Source: Pseudorasbora parva (Eukaryota; Chordata; Actinopteri; Cypriniformes; Gobionidae). From it: a DNA stretch of 64,000 bases. Below the pieces are notes generated by a model, which worked only from the letters and a program-made list of their open reading frames with translations, had not been told where the DNA came from and searched no databases. Each line of letters begins with the position of its first letter. Position 1 is the first letter of the stretch. The stretch lies in NCBI RefSeq assembly GCF_024679245.1, contig NC_090182.1, positions 37,613,547-37,677,546 on the forward strand, written 5' to 3'. Made by a program: the position numbers and the translations under genes. Below are positions 47,100-58,603 of this stretch, one piece after another.

Positions 47100-47863
47100 T
47101 TCAGAACTGCCTTAATTCTATGTGGAATTGATTCAACAAGGTGCTGAAAGCATTCTTTAGAAATGTTGGCCCATATTGATAGGATAGCATCTTGCAGTTG
47201 ATGGAGATTTGTGGGATGCACATCCAGGGTATGAAGCTCCCATTCCACCACATCCCAAATATGCTCTATTGGGTTGAAATCTGGTTACTGTGGGGGCCAT
47301 TTTAGTACAGTGAACTCATGTCATGTTTAGGGTTTTGTGAGATGGTGCATTGTCTTGCTGGAAGTAGCCATTAGAGGATGGGTGCATGGTTGTCATAAAG
47401 GCATGGACATGGTCAGAAAAAAATGCTCAGGTAGGCCGTGGCATTTAAACGATGCCCAATTGGAACTAAGGGGCCTAAAGTGTGCCCAAAAACATCCCCC
47501 ACACCATTACACCACCATCAGCAGCCTGCAACGTGGTAACAAGGCATGAAGGATCCATGTTCTCATTCTGTTTACGCCAAATTACGCCTGATCCTACCAT
47601 CTGAATGTCTCAACAGAAATCGAGACTCATCAGACCAGGCAACATTTTACCAGTCTTTTCAATTTCTCCAGTCCAATTTTGGTGAGTTTGTTTCAAATTG
47701 TAGCCTATTTTTCCTATGTGAAGTGGAGATGACTGGTACCCGGTGGGGTGTTCTGTGCTGTTGTAGCCCATCTGCCTCAAAGTTGTGCGTGTTGTAGCCT
47801 CACAAATACTTTTCTGCATACCTTGGTTGTAATGAGTGGTTATTTCAGTCAAAGTTGTTCTGG
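47100..47863 (-). pseudogene. Tc1-B transposase, C-terminal part
   Basis: On the minus strand, from 47863 downward, LTEITTHYNQGMQKSICEAT and then RTTLRQMGYNSTEHP (47700-47852) are the end of the DNA-binding half. HQNWTGEIEKTGKMLPG (about 47630) is a decayed form of the first catalytic block; the following region (47100-47600) carries further decayed Tc1 sequence with frameshifts. The N-terminal part is at 53471-53690, on the other side of the foldback insertion. Confidence 0.75.
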
Positions 47864-48040
47864 TAACGCTTTAGATTACGGCCCGGAAAGTACTGCATAA
47901 TTAAAGGGAATTTACAGCATAACTCTCTGTAATTATAGTGTAACTATAAAGTAAGTATATGGGAACAATATGTAATATTGGGGGAATAAAGGGGTAACTA
48001 TCAGGAAAATTTACAAATTATTTATGCTGTAAGTATTTTT

Positions 48041-48424
48041 TTAATTAAGGGGTAATTATACTGTAAGTATTTTTTAATTAAGGGGTAATTATACTGTAAG
48101 TATTCTTTAATTAAGGGGTAATTATACTGTAAGTATTTTTTAATTAAGGGGTAATTATACTGTAAGTATTTTTTAATTAAGGGGTAAATATACTGTAAGT
48201 ATTTTTTAATTAAGGGGTAATTATACTGTAAGTATTTTTTAATTAAGGGGTAATTATACTGTAAGTATTTTTTAATTAAGGGGTAATTATTCTGTAAGTA
48301 TTTTTTAATTAAGGGGTAATTATACTGTAAGTATTTTTTAATTAAGGGGTAATTATACTGTAAGTATTTTTTAATTAAGGGGTAAATATACTGTAAGTAT
48401 TTTTTAATTAAGGGGTAATTATCC
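48041..48424 (+). repeat. 33-bp tandem array, left arm
   Basis: About 11.5 units of TTAATTAAGGGGTAATTATA plus CTGTAAGTATTTT, with very few substitutions (for example AAATATA and ATTATTC variants). The long minus-strand open frame here only reflects the unit length being a multiple of three. Confidence 0.97.
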
Positions 48425-48595
48425 GTGTAGTTATGGGGTAAGTATGGATGTGCAGGCTGTAAATGAATGTGGCTCTTGTTCTCCTCTTGTTTCGTGTAGT
48501 TATGGGGTAAGTATGGATCTGCGGGCTGTAAATTAAAGTGGCTCTTGTTCTCCTCTTGTTTCGTGTAGTTATGGGGTAAGTACAATAAAAACACA
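48425..48595. repeat. ~65-bp direct repeats beside the left array
   Basis: CGTGTAGTTATGGGGTAAGT followed by GGCTGTAAAT and CTCTTGTTCTCCTCTTGTTT recurs about 2.5 times. The mirror image occurs at 51735-51864 and 52868-52975 in the right arm. Confidence 0.85.
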
Positions 48596-49770
48596 AATAC
48601 AATCTGATATCACTCAGAAACCTTTATTTAAAAAATGAAAAATAAATTTAGAGCACATTCATTTCTCTTTCTTGGCTTCATCCTCCTCTTGTTCCTTTTC
48701 TGTTTCTTCCTTGCCACAGATGAATCTTAAGAAGGATCCCACTTGTCTAGCTAGTATTCTGTAACTGTTACACTGAAAATACAGTGCTCGCAGGAATATC
48801 CTCACCGTTTACTCGTCTTTTACCCTCATGTAATCCGAGATGTATACGACTTTATTTCCTCAGATGAACACAGAAAAATAAATAATCTCTGCTAATTAAA
48901 ACTCATTTGGGTTTCTAAGAGTTAAGGCATCAAACAGCAAATACAGCAATAACTACAGTAATCCATACGATCCCAATGGATAAGTGTTTGTAAGAAAAAT
49001 ACCAATATATCGCATCCGACCAGCAGTTATCTGCGTGTGCATGCGAGGGTTGATTTCACGCTTGACGTAACTTGAAGGGTCAAGCGTGACGTGCGCGCGC
49101 CGAAAAACTCTGGTCATGTGGATGTCTGATGCTGTCGTTTTTTTATGCTCACAACAGTATACAAACAATAACATAATATATAACATAATATAATAGCAAT
49201 TAGAAACAAACAAGAATAAAATACAAGATATGTTCGTTCTCGCGTGTGTTTCAGATGAAACGTGCACGAGAACGTCATGAAAGCTTGAAGCGTCTCATGC
49301 ACGCGCTGGTAACAGGCAAGCTTTCATGATGTTCTCATGCACGTTTCATCTGAAACACACGTGAGAACGAACATTTCTTGTATTTTATTCTTGTTTGTTT
49401 CTAATTTCTATCATCATATATTATCTTATTGTTTGTATACTGTTGAACTTGTGAGCATTAAAAAAAAACGACATCATCAGACATCCACATGACCAGTTTT
49501 ATGGCGCGCGCACGTCACGCTTGACCCTTCAAGTTACGTCAAGCGTAAAATCAACCCTCGCATGCACACGCAGATAACTGCTGGTCGGATGTGATTTATT
49601 GTTATTTTTCTTACAAACACTCATCGTTTAACTTCAGAAGACATTGATTCATCCATTGGGATCGTATGGATTACTCTAGTTATTGCTGTATTTGCTGTTT
49701 GATGCCTTAACTCTTAGAAACCCAAATGAGTTTTAATTAGCAGAGATTATTTATTTATCTGTGTTCATCT

Positions 49771-51428
49771 TGTAGCGACTCAGGCGAATCAAACACACAA
49801 TCGCCAGTTACATTTAACAAATATGTTTTGAATGCTCTGTGCTGAGTAACAGACCTTCCCCCAACACAACAGAGAAAGATTCTTCGTTACCCTGGAAACC
49901 ATCTGATAAGATGTTTCAAAAGAATTTGGCCACAGAAAAGTGCAGGAAGAGTGTCTTATACACAAAGAGTTTAAGACACAGAGCTTTTGCCTCAAATTAT
50001 AGACAAACCATCTATAAATGAACATGCACCCCAGGACATTATATGTAAACACATAACTGTTTTGTAAAATGTTTCTTCTGTATGGTATTTTGCATCTTTT
50101 TTATCTTTGTCTTAACAAATTACTAGTTCAGATAACCTCATATATGTCATGTCTCCTATCAAATTAATGCTCACTTCACGACTTACACTTCCATGTATAT
50201 CACTTATTCAGAAAATGCAGTGTGTGTTTGTTGCATTAATGAATGAGACCCACTGATTCGAGTGAAACAAAGAGCCATAAAATCTGCTGAGGAATTTCCC
50301 GCCTGGAAATCCCAACAATCTCATTGGTTAAGTCTAACCCTGGAGGGTGGGACTACTTCCAGACCTTAAAAGACCAGTGGAGACAACAATCTCTCTCTCT
50401 TCTCTTCTCTCGCTGGCTGAACCAACAAGTCCCCCCCCCCCCCCCAAGCAGGGAGGGGCTCCAGACACCGAGCCATGTGCTGTGTGGGACCAGAAACCGA
50501 GGCCCACCACACTATGGGGCCAACAGGCCTCATCTCTTCCAAAAATCTTCTCTTCTACAATCCGATCTTCAACAACACGAAGCACCGCTAGAGAAAAGCT
50601 GCTTCCCTCCCGACCTCGGAAAGAACCACCGAACACGCAGAAATACACACACACACAAGCGAGAAGCCAAAACGAAACCAAAAAGAATGCAAGTATTCTT
50701 CTTCTTATAAATTCAAACTGCTGTAAAGAGGGTGTGTTATTTTCCCGTTGGGACAAGTTAACTCCGTGAAGGTCGTATTTGATGAACTGAAGGAAAGCTG
50801 CTTCTTACCTCTAATGCTTTGTACCATCTCTCTCTCTTTCTCTCTCTCTTTTATCTCCCTCTAATTTCAGTCTATTCATTATTCTCTTTTATGTATTATT
50901 TCGTTAATATCTATACTTCTACTCTCTTGATGCATATTTAGTATGTACTTTCTGTGTGAATTGTAGTGTTATTTTTAGTCTGTGTTTATTAAACCTCCAA
51001 AAGACATTTAATGAGTTGAATCTGTTATTCTGCCACATACACAAAGTCAATGAAACTTGCGATCTAACGTTACCTAACTGCTTATGCTACTATGTTAGTA
51101 AAGTAAACTGTATGACCATTTGAAATATTGAACTTGTCCTGATCAGTAAAGTTAATGTTTCTTATGCGCTCGTAAAGCAGTAATCCCTTATTGAGAATTG
51201 ATTTGAAAAGTCTATAACTAATTTGGTGGACAAACTTAGTAGGATAATTTCAAGCAATTTCATAAAGGGTTACTTGTATTTAATTAAACAATTTTCCCTA
51301 TCGGAAAATTTTAATACGTAATGAATGACTGGCAAATTATATTCATAAATTCATGAATATTGAATATTAAATCCCTTTTGAGTTAATTATTCCCCAAGAC
51401 ATTAAACTCATAAGTCATTGTTGTTACA
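49771..51428. mobile_element. Solo LTR 3 in the right arm of the foldback
   Basis: This 1658-bp unit runs from TGTAGCGACTC to TTGTTACA, flanked by ATCT at 49767-49770 and 51429-51432. The left arm shows the uninterrupted sequence with a single ATCT (inverted, near 48867). TG...CA ends and a 4-bp TSD indicate an LTR; a long LTR and 4-bp duplication could be ERV-like or Gypsy-like, and I cannot choose. Open frames inside (50324-50769, both strands) are compositional, around a C-homopolymer at 50430-50443. There is no internal region. Confidence 0.8.
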
Positions 51429-51864
51429 ATCTGAGGAAATAAAGTCGTATACATCTCGGATTACATGAGGGTAAAAGACGAGTAAACGGTGAGGATATTT
51501 CTGCACGCACTGTATTTTCAGTGTAACAGTTACATAATACTAGCTAGACACGTGGGATCCTTCTTAAGATTCATCTGTGGCAAGGAAGAAACAGAAGAGG
51601 AACAAGAGGAGGATGAAGCCAAGCAAGAGAAATGAATGTGCTCTAAATCTGTTTTTTTTTTTTTTTAAGTATTTTTTTTTCATTTTTTAAATAAAGGTTT
51701 CTGAGGGATTTCAGATTTAGTATGTGTTTTTATTGTACTTACCCTGTAATTACATGAAACAAGAGGAGAACAGGAGCCACTTTAATTTACAGCCCGCACA
51801 TCCATACTTACCCCATAACTACACGAAACAAGAGGAGAACAAGAGCCACTTAAATTTACAGCCC

Positions 51865-52867
51865 TGTTAGCAATCGCACTCGCGATCAGAGGCATAATAA
51901 TACCAAGGTGACAGGAATCCCAGTTGAGGTGAATTTATTGTGCAGACAGTGCAAATCCCACAGCGAAGTCGAAACAAAGAACTATGTACAAACATAATAA
52001 AAAAAAAGGAAAATAACAAAATAACTTGGAAAACAATAAGTCATTTGTTGGCAAGTTGCAATTAGTATTGTTTGAGTAACAAATGTTTCTTGAGCAGAAG
52101 CTTTTTCCTTTCTGCTTTGCGTCAACTCCACTCAACCCAAACTGATCCTCTAGACTCAACTTCACTCTGCCCTCCATGTACAAACTCCAGCAGCCATTTA
52201 TAACCTAGGCCACACCCTGGAGTGTACCATTCTAGGAGGTAAGTTTTATGTCTCACATATGTCCTTCTTATCACCCTAAGTACATAAACATCTATCCATG
52301 ATTAAGTTACACTATAATACAATACAATAATACAACACATGATTTACCAAAGATTAACCTTGTTTTACAGGGATACTGGAATACCCCCCCAATGACATCA
52401 CATAACATGGTCTCTCCCATTCAGACAGCATGTCCACCATGTTTAAATACTCAATTTTTAAAACAATACAGGTTTGGTCACTGGTGTCCAGTAAGTCCTA
52501 TTTGTTATTGTGCTGACTGTATGACCCCATCTTGAATAAAGACTTAAAATCAGACAACTGTGTATTGTGGTTATTTATAATAACAATGAATGAACAATGT
52601 TAACATCTATGTTTACCCAAACACATTGTACATGTATCCACTACACATTACAAACCAATGCACATTGTACCCCTAAATATCTTAACCACATGCAACACAA
52701 ATAATTTTAATATTTGCAAACATTGCACAAGTCAGAGCATGTAAGGTATCAGTGTCAATAACCAGACTGTGTTAATGCTGCAACAACCTAGGCCTATGTG
52801 TGTGTTAGATATTTGGTATGTGCATGCACATGCAGTCCATTCATGATCACGGGATTACTCCGTGACA
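51865..52867. mobile_element. Solo LTR 4 in the right arm of the foldback
   Basis: This 1003-bp unit runs from TGTTAGCAATCG to CCGTGACA, flanked by a perfect AGCCC duplication (51860-51864, 52868-52872). An AATAAA lies near 52535 in plus orientation. It splits the direct-repeat zone of the right arm. No retroviral coding sequence is attached. Confidence 0.85.
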
Positions 52868-52969
52868 AGCCCGCACATCCATACTTACCCCATAACTACA
52901 CGAAACAAGAGGAGAACAAGAGGCACTTTAATTTACAGCCCGCACATCCATACTTACCCCATAACTACA

Positions 52970-53297
52970 CGGATAATTACCCCTTAATTAAAAAATACTT
53001 ACAGTATAATTACCCCTTAATTAAAGAATACTTACAGTATAATTACCCCTTAATTAAATAATACTTACAGTATAATTACCCCTTAATTAAAGAATACTTA
53101 CAGTATAATTACCCCTTAATTAAAGAATACTTACAGTATAATTACCCCTTAATTAAAAAATACTTACAGTATAATTACCCCTTAATTAAAAAATACTTAC
53201 AGTATAATTACCCCTTAATTAAAAAATACTTACAGTATAATTACCCCTTAATTAAAAAATACTTACAGTATAATTACCCCTTAATTAAAAAATACAG
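52970..53297 (-). repeat. 33-bp tandem array, right arm
   Basis: About 10 units of the left-arm array in inverse orientation (AATTACCCCTTAATTAAAAA then TACTTACAGTAT). The copy number differs by one or two units from the left array, and unit variants such as AAAGAATAC and AAATAATAC are private to this side. Confidence 0.97.
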
Positions 53298-53470
53298 CAT
53301 AAATCATTTATACATTTTCCTGATAGTTACCCCTTTATTCCCCCAATATTACATATTGTTCCCATATAATTACTTTATAGTTACACTATAATTACAGAAA
53401 GTTATGCTGTAAATTCACTTTAATTATACAGTACTTTCCGGGCCGTAATCTAAAGCGTTACCGTTGTTCT

Positions 53471-53698
53471 TCTATTAGCTTGAATCAGTCGGCCCATTCT
53501 ACTCTGACCTCTAGCATCAGCAAGGCATTTTCGCCCCAGGACTGCCCCATACTGGATTTTTTTCCCTTCGCACACCATTCTTTGTAAACCCTAGAAATGG
53601 TTGTGTGTGAAATTCCCAGTAACTGAGCAGATTGTGAAATTCTCAGACCGGACTGTCTGGCAACCATGCCACACTCAAAATTGCCTAAAGGTGCCCTA
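53471..53698 (-). pseudogene. Tc1-B transposase, N-terminal part
   Basis: The minus-strand frame contains SGLRISQSAQLLGISHTTIS, RVYKEWCAKGKK and LMLEVRVEWAD. This is the paired-like helix-turn-helix start of a Tc1 transposase. It ends at the 8-bp duplication of the foldback, and the protein similarity continues at 47863 on the far side. A stop follows VEWAD, so it is also mutated. The upstream end is cut by the TTAA element at 53699. Confidence 0.8.
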
Positions 53699-54507
53699 GA
53701 ATGATTTGAAACAATATGTTAAATTGTTCTCTGATATCTACATAGAGGGTATGTGGCTTATTTAAGGGCAAAAAATGTCCAGATACAGTTTTACAGGTCC
53801 ATTTACAACCCTATAAATTGTCCCTAAGATGTAATGCTCTGTTTTTGCCTTATTTGGAAGGGTTATGAATATTAATGCTGAGCTCTGCTCTGATTGGCTT
53901 ATTTCAGCAGCTCACAGAAGTTTAGTGAAGCGGCCTGTGAGTCCTGACCGTCCTGACACAACACAGACCGACTAAATGACACTTTAAGCAAAACATCTCA
54001 AATGGAGATTGCTGGAATGCAGCCTACTTGTTTATTTGGTGTTTTCAGATCATCCACGCGAGAAAGAGCTCGCGTGCATCCGGTTGCCAGATTTCAGTAA
54101 TTAAAATCCCCCAATCAGAGCTTTTCTGTGAAAAGAAACTTGTATACTGTCCGGTGTTTTACGTAAACATTTGCAATCTGGCAACCATATGTACGCGAGC
54201 TCTCTCTCACGCGCAGATAATCTAAGATTATCTGCAGTCCCAGTTACCGTCATTTCCGCCTGACAATGAACATGTTTGGACAGAAGCAAATGTTGGGGGC
54301 ATGCATATAAATGATCCCCAACGCTTGCGTCACAGTTGGGTTTATGTTAAGAAGCACTTTTTTTCCCCTGATGTTTTTGATTTATGAGATTTACATAAGA
54401 AGTAGGAGGCAATGGTCTTTGAGGCTCACAGTATGTGATGTCCATGTACTGAACTCTTATTATTTAACTATGGCAAGGTTAATTAAATGTTTCATTCTAG
54501 GGCACCT
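53699..54507. mobile_element. TTAA-site element (AGGTGCCCTAGAATG family, copy 2)
   Basis: This 809-bp element has TIRs AGGTGCCCTAGAATG and CATTCTAGGGCACCT. The right flank is TTAA (54508-54511) and the left flank CTAA (53695-53698, one substitution). The Tc1-B fragment at 23708-23925 has an unoccupied TTAA at this exact point (about 23753-23756), which proves the insertion. Confidence 0.9.
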
Positions 54508-54621
54508 TTAAATCACCTTTCTTTCCTATTCTGACATTTAGTTTAGAGTTCAGGAGATTGTCTTGACCAGGACCACAACCCTAAATGCATTGAAGCAACT
54601 GCCATGTGATTGGTTTATTAG

Positions 54622-55458
54622 TAGGGCCGGGACTCGATTAAAAAAATTAATCTAATTAATTAGAGGCTTTGTAATTAATTAATCGAAATTAATCGCATTT
54701 TAATCGCATATAAATATTTTACCTGAGAACAATGAGAAGTAATTTTTCACATGTATTTTTAGTATACCATTAAATAATGACTGAATACATAAGCTTAATC
54801 AACAAAATATTGTTTATTTATTTCAGTCCAGCAGACCAGTGCAATGTTTGCCATTAAGTGTAGCAAAAGCATATTTGTGATATTTGAGGCTCGATGTGCT
54901 GCGGTGATACGCTAATTCCTTGTTGTATAGCAGGGGTGTCCGATCCTGCTCCTGGAGGGCCACTGTTCTGCTGAGTTTAGCTCTAACCTCAATTAAACAC
55001 ACCTGTACCAGCTCATTAAGGTCTTATTAGGCATACTAGAAACTTTAGCAGTGTATTGAGGCAAGCTGGAGCTAAACTCTGCAGGACGTCAGTGGCCCTC
55101 CAGGACCGACTTTGGATACCCCTGTTGTATAGCTTGCACACAACCATGCTCTTGCCGACGCTTCCATCATTTCGTTTTTTAAAACTAAATTTCCCATCCA
55201 CGGGGCCAAGCAAAGCGGTCTCATCAGCTTCTTCGTTCATGTTCACTATGGTTTGTTGTTTTCATGGTTGTTGTCGTGACTCATGAGCGCTAGTTGGTGT
55301 TCCAGTATAATCGGTCCGTCAAAACTCATTCATTGAAAAACGTTCCGCGGGGCAAAAATAAGTGCGATTAATTATTATTATTTTTTTGCGTAATTAATTA
55401 ACGCGTTAAAGTCCCGTAGTTAATTAATCTTAATTAACGCGTTAAAGTCCCGGCCCTA
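54622..55458. mobile_element. hAT-like element (TAGGGCCGGGACT) with 8-bp TSD
   Basis: The ends TAGGGCCGGGACT and AGTCCCGGCCCTA are flanked by a perfect TTTATTAG (54614-54621, 55459-55466). The subterminal regions are rich in TTAATTAA/AATTAATC mirror repeats. It holds the hAT-like element 54931-55124. The unoccupied site is in the Tc1-B fragment near 23870. Confidence 0.9.
54931..55124. mobile_element. Short hAT-like MITE (CAGGGGTGTCC) with 8-bp TSD
   Basis: This 194-bp element has the ends CAGGGGTGTCC and GGATACCCCTG, flanked by a perfect TTGTATAG (54923-54930, 55125-55132). The interior GCTCCTGGAGGGCCACTG and its mirror CAGTGGCCCTCCAGGA make it a near foldback. It is the third nesting level within Tc1-B. 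Confidence 0.92.
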
Positions 55459-56754
55459 TTTATTAGATAATTGCATTTTGAGCAGGTGTTCCTAATAATC
55501 CTTTAGGTGAGTGTAAATATAATGATATAATCAAAATGTTTCACAATTAGTTAATCTCAACAGCTGTAATAGTAAAAACTTAGGCCCCATTTACACTGCA
55601 TGGTTCAAGTGACCCAATTCCGATTTTTTCCTCTCATGTGGCACAGATTGAATATGACATGTGCATGTGTAAGCAGTAAAAAAACGCATGAATTCCGATA
55701 TCCTCAGATTGGAATCAGGCCTCACTCATATGATAATATGAGATATGTTGTAATAAATCCGATATGATTCAGATGCGTGCATTAGTGTCTGCCATGTAAG
55801 CGGTCAATTCGGATATTCCCCAGTAAATGGAAGTCGTACGTCATTGAAAAAAGGACGGAGGCGAATGACGTCAACTCAGGTGGACACAATCTGCGATCCA
55901 GCGTTGCCAAGTCTGCGGTTTTCATGCGGCATTGGGCTACTTTAACACAGTTTTGAGTTGCAATTGGGCGGGTTTTGTTGTGAAAACCTGGCAACCCCGT
56001 CAAGGGCTCTCCTATTTTTCTCCGCCTTAAGAGAGAAATGTTTTGCCAACCTTTAAAGATGTGTGGAACAGTGCAGACAGCAAAACATTGTGCAATCATT
56101 TTCACTGCATGAAAAGTGGGATTTTCGTCCCCGTAAACGGCCGGAAATCTCCCTGATTTTCGACAATTAACGTCAGTTTACAGCCTGTGAACGTCGCGTT
56201 CGTCTGTGCCACATACTGACGGAAACGAACCATGACGTATGTGGAGCTTGCGGAGGCATGCTGGCGCCGGCGCTAATGGCTCTAATTAGCATATGAATAG
56301 CAGCTCTGGGCGGCGCCTTGCCGGAATGGCTTGAATTTCCTCACTCAGTATTGGTTGAAACTACTACATTGAAACAAGAAATATCACTCGTGATTGGTTG
56401 GCAGATCTGTTACTATTGGTCAACCTGGGTAATAAATTAATAAATTTAAACCCCCAAATTATAATAATTTTACACATATATATATAAAATTATGATTTGC
56501 ATATTTTTTAATTGTATATATTCATATTCATGTGATATGCTATTTTGTGTTATATTTATGTCATTGTTATCCTATGGACTACGCTATTATAACCATCAAG
56601 GACATTCATTTATTGAGGAAAGGAAAATATGCCAGGGACGTGCAGTTTATTCAAAGAAAGAGCTTTATTAGAACAAACACAAACACACAACCAAATGCAA
56701 AACGTTTGAGATCTGCCCACACAACAATAGGAAGCTCACGAGAAGCCCAAAATC

Positions 56755-57682
56755 CTACAGCACCATGAAGTCTCCGTTTTCCGCTTCAGAGCTGTAGGTA
56801 ACTAGCGCCATTCTGTCTGTTTTAAGTCCATTTTTCAGACGTCTGTCGTGCGTTGCCCTGTTCTTTGGAATCGCCTCTAATCTCAATTGCAGCGTGGCAC
56901 AGAGCTCGGCGAGCTCCTGGCTGGTCAAACAGTCCATCCAGACACCGCGCGAACGATGCCGTCTTCCTCATCAGACATCAGGTCTATGGTAGCGCACTTC
57001 CAAAGGCCCACCTCATCCTCAGCTAACACACTCTTTCTTGCTTGTAGCAGCTGTAAAAACAAACAATAAAGACAATCAGTATTGCGCGATGTACTGCGTA
57101 AAATGCACCTGAAAAATAGTCACACTGACCAAAAACGGATCTAATCTAATAAATCTTACCCTCTTTCTTCTCAATCGACTCCGAGCTGAACTCTTCACAG
57201 CTTCTGCGTGCGATGCAAGAACTGGATGTTTGTACCTCCTGCGTACTGTCTCTATGTCTTACATGCAGCTGGAAAACAATTAAATGAGTGTTATGACGAA
57301 GTTGTGAAGACGGCATTCTGCTTCCTGTAAAATGACCAGAAAAAGAAAACACTTTTATAAAGCAACTTACATTTGTTCTTTTACAAGGCTAATTTCAGCT
57401 TGTGCTACTTAAAAAGCTTTGCTTTAGGTTACTTTAGCTTAGATAACAGTCTTACCGCAATCTTAGGACTGGTCTTCTCTTAGGCACTCGTCTTCTCTTC
57501 TTAAAGTTAGTATCTTCCACACAGTTTTTCGACTCCAAAGCAAGCAACCTATCGTCTATGGACAGCAACCTGGAGATTACTAAAGTTAACTGCTCGTTAA
57601 AATCGGCAGCAAACTGAGCAAGCTGACGAGATAGCCCAATGATTGGATTCAGCTGTTTCTTCCCGCCGGTGTTACGGATCAA
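56755..57682 (-). pseudogene. Possible three-exon transposon-borne gene, decayed
   Basis: On the minus strand, a coiled-coil-like exon (57682-57456; SRQLAQFAADFNEQLTLVIS, then KKRRRVPKRRPVLR basic tail) ends at a GTAAG donor. A second segment (57324-57160) follows a TTTTACAG acceptor and ends at another GTAAG. A third (57050-56755) follows TTTTTACAG and encodes LWKCATIDLMSDEEDGIV in one frame and LTSQELAELCATLQLRLEA in another, ending at TAG 56755-56757. The frame change near 56945 suggests a frameshift. The last part resembles, from memory, a multicopy fish family related to human C14orf93. Function is unknown; splicing is inferred from sequence only. Confidence 0.45.
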
Positions 57683-58079
57683 CTGGGGATCATGTTATCT
57701 GGGGACGGGCGCGTGCACGCAGCTAGTTTTACCTGGATTTACAGCAGATGTTAGACGAGGACAGATTCGTCACAGCGGATTTTCCACTGAACAGATTTAA
57801 AACGCTTTCCACATTATTGGTAAATGTTTGCATAATATCAGGCTCTGTGTTTTCCTCTGTCGCTGCTTTGCTGTATGTTTCAAACGCAGTTTAAGGGAAT
57901 TTTTAATGTGGTTTCATTTCACAACACAGACCACGCCCACATTTTGTTACATTCTTTTCGATGAAAGTCGTATCCAATGACAATTACATTTAATAAATTA
58001 CATTGTGTCGTATTAGTATCGGAATTTTTATTTTATTTTTAATAACTATTGTTTTTGTAATTTGCTTAGGGTATTTTTT

Positions 58080-58083
<4 letters not shown>

Positions 58084-58152
<69 letters not shown>
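58084..58152. repeat. (TA)n microsatellite
   Basis: About 34 TA units inside the CACTG-ended element. Confidence 0.97.
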
Positions 58153-58154
<2 letters not shown>

Positions 58155-58490
58155 TAACTAAAATAACTCATAGCCTGTCATATTACCTTTCTCATATTAG
58201 CCTATTATAATCTATTATATTGCCCACCCCTTGCCCACCTGCACATCCCATCTGATATACAAGATTTGGGGGGTCATTCTGCATTTGAAAGTTTGAAAGG
58301 GTTTTAAATCTTCTAAATAAAGTAAAATGATTCAAAATCAAGTAATTTATATATGCCAAAGTCAACTTTAAACATATACAATGTAATTTCCAAACAGCAA
58401 AATTGTGGCCAGTGAAAATGCTGAGTGGCTAGTAACTTTGGAAAACCACTAGCCACGGTGGCCGGTGAGCAAAAAAGTTAATGTCAACCC

Positions 58491-58603
<113 letters not shown>

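Larger units (their letters stand above)
47872..53462. mobile_element. Giant foldback DNA transposon with 8-bp TSD
   Basis: The ends GGTAACGCTTTAGATTACGG and the exact complement are flanked by a perfect GTTGTTCT duplication (47864-47871, 53463-53470). The left arm 47872-49286 (about 1.41 kb) is mirrored by the right arm 49318-53462 once two solo LTRs are removed (about 1.48 kb). The loop is only about 30 bp (49287-49317). Each arm has a 33-bp tandem array. Net length without LTRs is about 2.9 kb. No transposase was found, so it must have been mobilised in trans. Confidence 0.9.
47040..55513. mobile_element. Tc1-like element B, inflated by nested insertions
   Basis: The TIRs CACTCACCTAAAGGATTATT and its complement, with TA at 47038-47039 and 55514-55515, mark a Tc1/mariner element. 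It contains the giant foldback 47872-53462, a TTAA element 53699-54507 and a hAT-like element 54622-55458 that itself holds another hAT-like element. Removing them leaves about 1.2 kb. The transposase is on the minus strand and split by the foldback. Confidence 0.85.

Noticed and set aside
48022..48594. 190-codon minus-strand ORF with YPLIKKYLQYN-like repeats
   Set aside because: It is produced by the 33-bp tandem array, whose unit length is a multiple of three. It runs across repeat boundaries and has no domain.
50324..50769. Overlapping 128-140-codon ORFs on both strands
   Set aside because: They lie inside solo LTR 3, overlap each other in three frames, and are rich in Pro/Ser around a C-homopolymer. 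There is no recognisable viral or cellular domain.
48041..53297. CRISPR-like array of regular 33-bp units
   Set aside because: Units are contiguous with no unique spacers, and the genome is eukaryotic.
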